NCBI GenBank assembly: GCA_003971905.1
Contig: RSEE01000087.1
Span: 186,001 to 250,000 of the forward strand
DNA length: 64,000 bases
Direction: 5' to 3'
Source: Moniliella sp. 'wahieum'
Lineage: Eukaryota > Basidiomycota > Moniliellomycetes > Moniliellales > Moniliellaceae
The notes below the pieces were generated by a model. The model ran no database searches. It was not told the DNA's origin and saw nothing but the letters and a program-made list of their open reading frames with translations. Positions 55,101 to 64,000 of this stretch are shown in pieces (positions within the stretch are counted from its first letter, which is position 1; each line of letters begins with the position of its first letter). Position numbers and translations under genes: made by a program.

Positions 55101-58100
55101 CCAGCAGCCGGACCAGCCAGATGCTCATCCGTGGCGGTGAAGGAGTGGATCTCGGTCTCGGGCACAAATACGCGGCCATTGTCCAGATCCAATGGCTGGC
55201 CCTCGTCTGTTCCGGCTTGGACATCATCCCGAGGAAGGGCCTCAGGTGGAACGTCTTGAGAAAAGCCCCATCCATCATCACCTCCCACATCGAGGGGCTG
55301 CCCTTCCTCCGTCCCAGCGCCAAGATCAGTAACAAGACCCTCTCCAGCGACAAATGGCCTTGTCTCTGACACACCAGCATGGCCAACGTCCTTGCTGGGC
55401 AGCTGGATCGTCTCCGCTGCTCGACAGGGGTCGGGAGGGAGGGCCACTGGTGCTATCTCCGGCGAGAAGCCCCATCCGTCATCACCAGCCACGTTGGAGA
55501 CGGCCCTTCTTCGGTCGCAACGCCAGACGCGTGCAGCGCCTTGTCGTCGACCATGAAATCGGTTGGCAGAAATGCTTGGTCCATATTCATGTCCCGGAGC
55601 TGTTCCTCCTCTGCTCCTGCGTGCGCTTCGGTGGGGAGCAGGGGCGCGGGTGCCAGCGGCGGGGACAAATCCCACCCATCATCGCTGGCAATGTCGAGCG
55701 CCTTTTCTTCCGCTCCAGTACCAGAGACGGGCAGAGGCGCATCGGCAGAAGGGGGTGAGAGCGGTGCTGTGGCAGGTCCCGCAGGCTCCAACAGCGTCGC
55801 CTCCTTCGTCGCGCCGGCTTCGCTGTGGCTGGGCAGATGCGGGGTAGCGGCCAGCACCGGCGACAAGTCCCACGCATCCTCTGCGTCAGCACCGACTTGC
55901 CGACTCTCTCTCCCTATCGGCACTGGGAACAGCTTCATCAGGCGCCGGGGCGGACGAAGCGCCAGGGGCAAAGGCAAGGCCAACATCCACATCCAGCGGT
56001 TGGCCTTCCTGGGTACCTGCTTGGGTGTCTAGAGCAAGATCCGCGGGGGCCATCTCGGGCGAAAATCCCCATCCATCGTCCTCAGCAGTATCAAGAACAT
56101 GCGCCTGCTCCGTCCCAGCGTCGGGAGCTACCAATGGCACGCTCGCTGCGCCGAAGGACGGCAGATCATGCGGACCAACAGGCACATTCAGCGGTAGCCC
56201 CTCCTGCGTACCTGCCTCAGTGGGTAGAGGAAGAGGCGCAGGCGCCAGCTCGGGCGAGAAGTCCCATGCAGCATCGCCAGGGATGTCCTGAACTTTCTCT
56301 TCTCGGCCTCAACGCCGGAAGAGGCAATGTGCTTGTTCTGGGCCGTCACGAGCTCAGGCTCAGGTGCCTCGGTCGGGTCCGCCTGGCCAACGTTCACGTT
56401 CACGTCCAGTGCTTGCCTCTCCTGCGTACCTGCTTGCGAGGTCAGAGGAAGAGGCGCAGGTTCCAGCTCGGGCGAGAAACCCCATGCATCATCGCCCGTA
56501 TCGTTTAGAGGCTGCTCCTGTTCGGCTGGAGTGCCTACCTGGGCCGCCTCGGTACCCGCGTGAGTGGGGAAAGCCAGGGGCGGAGACGCCGCCTTGGGCG
56601 ACAAGTCCCACGCATCCTCCCCGTCCGTGTCGATATGCGCATCATCCCCCCTATGAGGTGGAGCAGACGACAGAGGCTCATCCTGCATGGCAAGGGTCTC
56701 CGGTTCCCGTTCCAAGACATGGCCTACCTCCCCATTCTCCACATCCTCCACATCCAGCGGCTGGCCTTCCTGCGTACCCGCTCGCGTGTCGAGATCAAGA
56801 GGCGCCGATGCCAGGTCGGGCGACGCCCCCCATGCACCATGCTGATCCACGTTCAGAGGTTGACCTTCCCGGTCCCGGCGCCCGGGGGGAGAAGGAGAAC
56901 GGGGGGGATGCGGTCGGGCCAGGCAAGGAATGCGCCTCATGGGGACCATGCTGATGCAGCGGTTGGCTTCCTCCGTACCTGCTCTGGCGAGAGGAAGAGG
57001 CGCAGGCGCCTCTTGGGGCGAAAAGTCCCATCCGTCGTCCTCGGTGATGTCTAGCGGCTGGCCTTCCTCCGTCCCTGGATGGGGGGGGCGGAAGGGACGT
57101 GCGCCGCCGAGGGTTGGGTCGTCAGAGGCGGCAAGACATGTGCCTCCTCAGCACCCGCGTCCACCACCTGCCCCGCATCCGTATCCACCAGCGTATCTGG
57201 CAATGGCGCCGGCGCCAGCTCAGGCGAAAGGTCCCATCCTTCGTCCTCAACAGGCAGAGACGAAGTGAGCGCCGGCGGCCCTTCGGTCGGCCCTGGCACA
57301 GTATCGCCGTCAGGGGTCTGGTGTGTCGAGAAGTCCCATCTCGTTGGGCCGGCGGGTTCCATCGGTTCGGATGTCCCATGCTCCGGCAGGCTCGCTTCCA
57401 AGGGTGGAGAAAGGGCGTTTTGCGTAGACGCAGGCACTGGCGGGAGAAGCGCACTGGCCAGATCAGGGGCCGGAAGGGGCTCCCCTTGCTCCAGGTTGAG
57501 ACCGGCCGGGTGGGTGGGAGGCAAGGCAGACGGCAGGGGCCCAGCGGCGTCGACGGCGGCTACCCCTCCGTCCGAAACTAACGAGCCCACCTCACCATCC
57601 TTCGCGCTCAGCGGTGCTTCCTCGTCGGGCACGGGCGCAACAGTGTCCGAGCCACGACGGACAGCCGCGTGACTGTCGATATCGACAGGATGGCCCTCCG
57701 CCGTGCCGTCATAGGAATCCAGAGCGTCATCCGACGGAAAGTCCCACCCTTGCGTGCCGTTGTCCCACCCGCCCAGCGCGGGGCCTGCCTGCGTGCCAGT
57801 GTCGTCGTGCCCAGCGGGGAGGGTGAGATGCGCGTTGTGCGCAGCGGCAGACGACCGGGGTGGCTCCGGCATCGCGTTCTCCAAGAACGGTACGAGCGTA
57901 GCTGGCACGACCGAATCGTCCGTCGCAGCAGGGCGCGTAGGGGAAGAGAGGTCCCATCCGCCCGCCTCGCTTCCTTGGTCCGCCAGGGCAGACGGGGCCA
58001 GTGGCGGTGTAGAAAGAGCAGTAGAGGGCTGGACTAGCCCCTCGGGCGGGCGGGGGGTTCGGGCGCCCTCTTGATCGTCCGTGGTCAGAGGGGGGAGAGG

Positions 58101-61100
58101 CCAAGCTAGCTTGGTCAGCCAGCTGCGGGTTCACAACGAGCGTGTTGGCCGCTGTGGTCGGGGGGGAGGCCAGACCCAGACCAGGCCTAGCAGGACTGGG
58201 CGACCCGGCGTGGTCAGGAGATGCCACGGCATCCATGCTGGCGACAGAGCCGGGGCGGGAAGTAGGCAAGGCAGTTTCCGAGGACAACGGCAGGACGGGC
58301 AAGGCTCGGGAAGACGGGGCAGCCGGGATGGAGGGCGGAGGCGAAGAAGCTCGAGGCGCCGACGATGAGGGCAGCTCGAGATCCCATGCGCCATGCTGCA
58401 ACGGCGATGGCGACGGAGGAGCCTCGTGCTTCCACCCACCCTGCTGAGATGGCGACGGCGTGACCAGCTCCAGCTCGTTAGCCGTCCGCGAGAAGCTTTC
58501 GTCAGCAGGAACAGGAGGCGTACGCAGACGCTCGACCGGCTCTGGCGCAAGCACTGCCGCAGATGACTCCCCTGAGACATCCCACTCGTCCGCCGTGGTC
58601 GCAAGAGCGCCCGACGGAGTCGTAGAGGTTGGTACGCCGGCCTTCTCAGTCGCAGGCGGGGCGCGAAACAGCTGGCTCCTTCGGGCGGAACGTGTCGTCG
58701 CCCAAGTCCCAGGCATCCTCGCCAGGCGAACTATGATCAGCAGGCGCTGCAGATGCAGCAGGCGTCGCAGAACCAAGCGCATCCAACTCCTCGGCTCGCT
58801 CGCCTTGCCCAGGGGCTGGGGAAGGGGCGGTAGGCGGAGGCGGGGGCGAGGCAATGGGGGGCAAAGACACGACGCGCGTGGGAGCAGCACTCGCGCTCTC
58901 TGAGGGAACCAACTCTGGAGCCAAGTCCCAAGCGTCCCCTAACCCACGTTCTTCCCGGCGGTACCGACGCTTGTGACGACGTGCGCGACAGACTCGAGGT
59001 GGGCCGCGGGGGAGGGACATGTGGGAGCTCAGCGTCGCACTGGGCCGCCGCGGGGCCGATGAGGGGGATGCGCGGTGCGCTTGCGCGGCAGCGCGAGGCT
59101 AAAGGGGGAATAGGCCGGCGCGGGGACAGGGCGAGCGCAGGTGCCTGCGGCGGGCTGGTGGCGGCCGAAGCGAGTCCTGCCCATGACGAGCCCGCCAGAG
59201 GGCCAGGGAGCGGCGGGGACGCCAAGGAAGGACTGGGCGCCGAGGCCAAGGCAGGGCTGTGCCCCAACGTAGACAGCGTGCTGGGCAACGGAGGAGGACT
59301 GGCCACCACCGGGCGCGGCGACGAGGGCAACGCGCTGGAGCCCAGATCGGACCCCAGCACGGGCACGGGCACCGGGCTGGGCGACGGGCGCAACGGAGGA
59401 CTCCCGCCGCGCTGCCCGCAACGCTGCCCGCGACACTGCCCGACACGCTGCCGGCCATGCTGCCGCCCAAGCTGGTGCCAGCGAGGCCCAGGCCGGACCC
59501 AAGCGCGCGCGCGCCTGTGCCTGCGCCTGCACTCGCGCCGCGCCGAGGAGGAGCGGACTTGGCCCAGCCGCGAGGGCAGGGCGCGGCTGGACAGGGCGCT
59601 GGACGAGCGAACGGACGAGGCTTGGCCGGGACCGGAAGCGGAGGTTCTTCCAGCCCCCACGCATCTTCGTCCGAAGGGAACGGGCCCGAACCCAACTGGG
59701 CCTGCGCTGGGATTCGGCGCGCCGCCAGTTTTTCCGTCCTCCCCGCGCCATCCCCGTTCCGATGGAGTTGGATGGGGCCAGGCTCGCTGCCGGCGTCGGC
59801 GAGGCGCGGGAGACCATGCGTCCGCTACGGGCAATGCCACCTGCTGCCGAAAGGGGCTGGGATCCTCCACGCCCGCAGGGTGGTGGGCTGAGCCAAGGGC
59901 GTTGCAAAATCTTGGTTGCTGCTCGTGTCAAACTCTGAGCCGGGGAGCGCCAGAGGCGGAGCACCGATCGATGCGTACACAGCCGTCGAAGTAGACAGCA
60001 TTGAGGGACTGTCGCCCACCGATCCGGTGGCGCCCCAGGTACCTGGCCACTAGCGGCATCGCGCACACGGGCCACCTGGGCCGCCAGCACGGCTTTGCGC
60101 ATGGCCGTGGGTGTGTCGCGGGCGGCGATAAGGAGGCGTGCAAGCGTCGTGCGTGCCTCGGTCGCTTGCGCTTGGCCCTTGGCCATCAAGGGTTCCGACA
60201 TTGACAAACGCTTCCATGCCTTGAGGAGTTGAAGTGCCTCCTCCCGGGCCACCGACGCTTCCTCGGCCGGGAGCGAGTGCAGGTCGATCGCGGCCAATTG
60301 AGCGCGGTGCCAGGCCAAGAGGACGTCGACAGTGCGCTTGCGCAACAACCGCACCTCCTCATCCTGGGGCGCAGGAAGGTCCTCCTGACTATGAGGTGAG
60401 CTCAGTGTTGCCGTTGCTACGGCCGCGATCAGCTCAGTCACTCGGACCAGGGTTTCGGATGCGGGGCCCGGAGGCCAAGTCAAAGTCACGGCATAGCGAG
60501 ATACGGCTTGGAGGTCCAAGCGAGGGTCCAGTGGGGGAGGCTCTAGGGCAACCCTTGTGGCAGGCGCAACCTGTTCGGCGGCATGCCAAGAGGTGTGAAG
60601 AGAACGTTCTCAAGGGTGGTCAGGAGGGCAGAGAACACAGTAGGGTGAAACGAAAGGAGCAACGGGACCAAGTCGGAGGTTAGATCAAGCGAATGCGCCG
60701 GGCCATCACGCAGAGCGGCAACCGAGATGGACGAAGCCAAGGCCAAATGGACCGTAGTCGGCTTGGCTGGCTCGTTCGGCTCGGTTGACTCGGTGGTCAC
60801 TTGGACCGCGCCATGCCAGGCAGCAAGCGTGAGCGCGCTTGCTTGCTCCATCACCTTGTCGGCGCGGGCGGCGATGGCATGGACAAAGCCAATGCCAGGA
60901 GAAGACAGGGCCCAGGCTTGCGGGCCTTGCGCCAGCTCCTGGACGGCCGCTTGGGCCTTGGGGCCGCTGACGCAGAGGACGTTGGAGAGGTCGCCACTGG
61001 CCCAGGCGAGCTCGGCTTGCTCCACCGCCTGAAGCGGCGCAACCAGCGCTTGACACAGCTCTGTCAGTGCCCGGAGGCGGGTGTGTTGGCCGACCAGACC

Positions 61101-61570
61101 GGTGTGACCGCGGCGGGGACAGAGATGGGCTGTGCAGAGCCAGCAAGTGCCAACACGACCAACCAAACAAACAAACAAACACGAGTCAGTAAGGGAAGGG
61201 CAGGGGCCAGTCTGGCCCGACCTAGACGTACGTCGTGAGCAGCATCGATCGGCGCAAGCGAAGGAGCGGCGCGAAGACGGGCAAGGCGGGCGCGCAGCTC
61301 GTCGACCCGCGCAGGCAGGGAATCGGCGGTTTCAGCATGGTGGGTAAGCTGCTGGGCATGCTGGCGGAGATGGGCAAGGAGGCGGGTCTGGTGGGCATGG
61401 ATCTGCGCATCGAGCAGGGTGGCCTTTGCGCTGGGCGGCAGCACGGGCAGGGCGGCGGCGGAGCCCGGCGTGGCGGAGGAAGCGGGCGCGGGCGGGGCAA
61501 GCGACACGCCGGCGTTGATGGCGACCAGCACCGAGCGGACATCCGTCGGCGGGCCAGCAGGGGCCGACAT
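52103..61570 (-). CDS. DSL1: Giant ZW10/Dsl1-family ER tether with Trp-motif repeat array
   Basis: Dsl1/ZW10 tethers Golgi-derived COPI vesicles at the ER. Start 61570 (MSAPAGPPTDVRSVL); N-terminal helices (LLDAQIHAHQTRLLAHLRQH; LVPLLLSFHPTVFSALLTTL; EARTTLARLLIAARDTP). Introns: 61130-61231, 54872-54926, 53265-53326 and 52711-52818, all with GTACGT or GTGCGT donors. The C-terminal domain has VRAQLEELVALYERA, QYA(N)DCATMAAWVQAA, ECFEHQL, SRSLLSAGGFLGLANVHRF, IEALEDISDNESRRLEQLCS, VPTWFKATYLADVLTGSLAD and RALFSDSAKRAELIARI (stop 52103), matching the ZW10 C-terminus. Between them, about 53.35-60.0 kb encodes an acidic Pro-rich region with about 29 Trp motifs. About 3,000 aa versus 750-780 for yeast and human. 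More than 15 missing bases were bridged, all in the same direction. That it is one gene is inferred from continuous coding and donor/acceptor fits. Confidence 0.8.
53350..59700 (-). repeat. Protein-level repeat array: Trp motifs with GTxEGQPLDV linkers
   Basis: About 29 short acidic Trp motifs are spread over 6.3 kb inside the ZW10/Dsl1 gene. Examples are DEDAWGLEEPPLP (59.67 kb), EDEGWDLSPELAPAPLP (57.23), EDDGWDFSPQEAPAPLP (57.03), DDAWGFSPELEPAPLP (56.49), DDGWGFSPEM (56.07), DDGWGFSQDV (55.27), DEWDFETDPLAGTQEGQ (54.50), EDAWDLDLDADDD (54.08) and DMWGWGEEGDG (53.38). About 11 carry a following or preceding linker of the form AGTQEGQPLDV. Spacing varies from about 80 to 250 bp, so this is a degenerate, long-standing expansion rather than a fresh DNA tandem. 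Confidence 0.85.
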
Positions 61571-62070
61571 GGCGTGGGCGGTGCGATGCGATGCGGGCGA
61601 GGGGGCGAGGGGGCGAGGGGGGCGATGGAGATGGTGGGCGCGATGGAGGCGATGATGGGCGCGATGGAGGCGATGGAGGCGATGGAGACGAGGGGGCAGG
61701 CGAGGCAGGTGGCTGCCATGCCACGTCAATATCAATCGCCTTCAAGCTTCAATAGCCCCGCCCTGCCCACCGCCTGTTCCGCCCGCAGCGGAACGGAGTG
61801 GAGTCACCGGCCGCCAGCTGCCTGTCTGCGCCCCCGGGGGCCTACGATGGGCTACGACGTGCTCTGCATGGCCGGCGCCATGGCGGGCATGCAGTCTGCG
61901 GCGGGATGGGATGGGACGAGATGAGATCAACTGGGACGAGGCGCAGCGGGAGCAGAGCAGAGCAGGAGCTATGGCGGCGGCTAGCGCAAATGTGCCCCGG
62001 CCGAGCCGGCCCCGTCGGGCCCAGCACACACACAGCCGCGCGGCGCGTCCATCGCCACGGCGGGCGAGCG
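61571..62070. other. Promoter spacer of the ZW10/DSL1 gene
   Basis: Holds a GGCGATGGAGGCGATG-type repeat at about 61618-61690 and a TTCAAGCTTCAA word near 61742. No gene seen. Confidence 0.5.
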
Positions 62071-62492
62071 CTACGAGTCGACGTCGACGCCTCGTTGGCG
62101 GAGGTAGTCCTTGGCCTCTTTGATTTCCTGCACAACGGGGCTGCCCGTGTTAGCCCAGCACCGCACACCGCCAGCACCGCCGCTGCCGCCGCCAACGACG
62201 CGACTGGGGACGGGGGAGGGAGCCAGCGGACAAAGGAGAGCAAGAGCAAGCAACGTACGACCAGCAGTTCTTCGTATGCCTTGGGCGTGTCGTTGAAGTA
62301 GTACAGGCCCTTGCCCAGCTCGTACATCAGGTGGCAGCCCACCGCAATCAGCGCCCACCACGGCAGCGCGGCCAGCACAGCGTCCGCCGTGGCCTGCGGC
62401 ACGAGCGGGACGGGGAGGAGGTGGAGCCAGAAGACGAGGTATGCGCTGGCGACGAGCGCCAGCTTGGTGGCAAAGCGGGTGGCGCGGGTCAT
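62071..62492 (-). CDS. DPM3: Dolichol-phosphate mannosyltransferase subunit 3
   Basis: Dpm3 is a small two-helix ER membrane protein that anchors and stabilises the Dpm1 catalytic subunit. Exon 1 is 62492-62259 (MTRATRFATKLALVASAYLV, second helix around LPWWALIAVGCHLMYELGKG, then LYYFNDTPKAYEELLV). The intron is 62128-62258 (GTACGT donor, GCTAAC branch, TGCAG acceptor), and exon 2 is EIKEAKDYLRQRGVDVDS, stop 62071. 96 aa with no frame error. The pattern of two hydrophobic helices, a short FND/F.DC-like block and a C-terminal EI.EAK..L..RG helix matches Dpm3 in length and order. Confidence 0.9.
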
Positions 62493-62697
62493 GGCGGGCA
62501 GGAAAGGGCAGGGCAGCGAGAGGCAGCGCCGATGGTTAGATGGTCGTCGTCTCCGCCCAGACAGACCCCCGTCGCCCACCACCACCCCAGCGTCTGACGT
62601 AAGCGCTGCCACGTCTGTCACCCCATGCGCACCACCCCCACGCCATGCGCACCACCGTCCCCACCACCACCAGCTGAATGCATTCGTTTCCCGCCCC

Positions 62698-64000
62698 TCA
62701 TCGCCCCGGCGGCACCATGTCCTCCACCGCATACGGAGCCAGCATCGAGATGAGCGTCGCCCAATCCTCCCGCGATCCATCCCCATCCCATTCGCCGCGC
62801 CGGGCCCTACGTCAGCCCCTGGCGGCGCCGGCCACAGCCCATCGGGCTCAAATGCCGCCACACCGGCCCCCAGCGACGACGATGGCGAGAACGTGGGCTG
62901 GATGGGCGGGATGGGGCCTGGCGCAGACGCAGATGCAGGCCTAGGCTTGGGCACCGACCCCGACGCAGAGGCCGAGGCAGAAGCAGGAACGGGAGCAGGC
63001 ACAGGAACGGGGGCAGGCACAGGCACCGGCACCGGCACAGGGGCAAAGGCACTTTCCATCCAAGCCCCTGGCCAATTGCTCGTAGGCGCATCCAAATGCT
63101 CGTTCATCCCGCTCAAGATGGGCGCCGCCAAGGCATTGTAGATGTGTTGGGGGTTGAGTTTGCGTGGCGAGGCGGCGGTCAGGTTGGAGGGCAAGGTAGA
63201 TGTAGGCGACAGCGTCACTTCCATCCCCATGGGCGCAGGGGGACAGGCGCAGGGGGACCGCCCCAAGAAGAAGGCAGCGCACTCGCTCGGCTGCCCCGTC
63301 GGTTGCCTGGCGGTTCGGGCCCCGGCCCCGCCGCTGGGCCGGGAGCAGGCGCAATCAAGGTGCGGTCCATGTGCGACGCAGCTCGGGCTCGGGCCGCCCT
63401 GACGTCCGGTCCGGGCCACAGGGACGGATCGGGATCGGGATCGGGATCGGGACCGGGATCAGGATCGGGGTCGGAGGCCGCGGCGCCGTTGGGGTGCGCG
63501 CCGAACCGAAGCGGGTTGTTGAGCTCGGCCCAACCGAGGCGGGACAGAACGGGCGCGGACGGTCCCATGGCCACTGGGAGCGGTAACCGTCCCGTCGTCG
63601 CATCGGAGCCGCGAGCGGGAGCTAGCAGGTCCCTTGCAGTGGGACCAGCCTCTTCGGACACCGGTGGTACCGCCTCAAAACGCGCGCCCAACCCCCCTTT
63701 CGCCCGCGAGTCTGCCAGAGACGGCGACGAGGACGGATGCGCGGTACGCGTATCGCTGTAGGGTAGTCGCGGCCATAGTCGGCAGGCACCGGCGCGGGTG
63801 CTGGCACCGACGTTGGTACCGACGTTGGTGCCGACGTCGGGGCCGATGGCATGCTAGATCCGCCCTCCGAGGCCCGATGGCCCATGGCGGGGACCGAGGG
63901 CATGGGGGGCACGAATTGCGCGTCGGCCATTTCCTTGACTTTGATGAACATCTCTACGATGCGGATTTCGCGATCGACCACGCGACCGGCGCCGGCGATG
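62698..64000 (-). CDS. Unrecognised protein, C-terminal part
   Basis: The gene enters from the right edge. Seen in reading order: VVDREIRIVEMFIKVKEMAD then AQFVPPMPSVPAM, a SAPTSAPTSVPTSVP repeat, ARFEAVPPVSEEAGPTARDL, LSRLGWAELNNPLRFGAHPN, an alternating Asp-Pro run (about 63425-63475), MGMEVTLSPTSTLPSNLTAA, PRKLNPQHIYNALAAPILSG, a PVPVPAPVPVPA repeat, and a conserved-looking end EDWATLISMLAPYAVEDMVP with the stop at 62698. Single-base frame steps occur as elsewhere. Not recognised; the disordered composition suggests a regulatory or transcription-related protein, but that is only a guess. Confidence 0.5.

Overview
The window is nuclear DNA of a GC-rich filamentous or yeast-like fungus, almost certainly a basidiomycete and most like Ustilaginomycotina. 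The pointers are short 52-150 nt introns with GTACGT/GTGCGT/GTATGT donors and CTAAC/CTGAC branch sites, and fungal versions of Cdc48, Dot1, dynactin p62, Khd4, Bem3, Isd11 and a Dsl1/ZW10 tether. I see no rRNA, convincing tRNA, transposon, CRISPR or plasmid feature.

Layout: 1-905 SDE2 (-, runs off the left edge); 1181-3216 TRIP4/Rqt4 (+); 3673-5724 membrane SH3 protein (-); 6955-7906 5-formyl-THF cyclo-ligase (+); 7.9-10.4 kb gene desert; 10396-11917 two-helix membrane protein (+); 11.9-13.45 kb repeat-rich spacer; 13458-15289 DOT1 (-); 15539-16701 unknown (-); 17140-17977 NAD(P)H-hydrate epimerase (-); 18.45-20.8 kb dynactin p62 (-); 20971-22493 signal peptide peptidase (+); 22976-25543 CDC48 (-); 26064-26578 ISD11 (+); 27112-28404 PRPP synthetase (-); 29322-32845 Khd4-like multi-KH protein (-); 33.0-36.9 kb disordered protein (+); 38622-42702 AGC kinase (+); 42.7-44.9 kb spacer; 44950-46.2 kb orphan response regulator (+); 47026-51767 Bem3-like RhoGAP (+); 52103-61570 giant ZW10/Dsl1 tether (-); 62071-62492 DPM3 (-); 62698-64000 unknown (-, runs off the right edge). 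The genes are housekeeping and do not form a cluster; several pairs share short divergent promoters.

Two themes stand out. First, the ZW10/Dsl1 homolog is about four times the usual size. Between its N-terminal and C-terminal tether domains it carries a roughly 2,200-residue acidic, Pro-rich region with about 29 tryptophan motifs of the type DDGWGFSPE or EDAWDLSPEL, plus a recurring AGTxEGQPLDV linker. In yeast Dsl1, Trp motifs in an acidic loop bind COPI; here such a loop appears massively amplified. Second, spacers carry many period-7 tandem repeats of unrelated sequence.

A caveat governs the whole annotation: most long genes, including essential CDC48, need single-base frame corrections, and every one I traced is a missing base, often in a homopolymer. 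This looks like uncorrected consensus error rather than gene decay. Spans below therefore run from start to stop across such frame breaks, and protein lengths are approximate.
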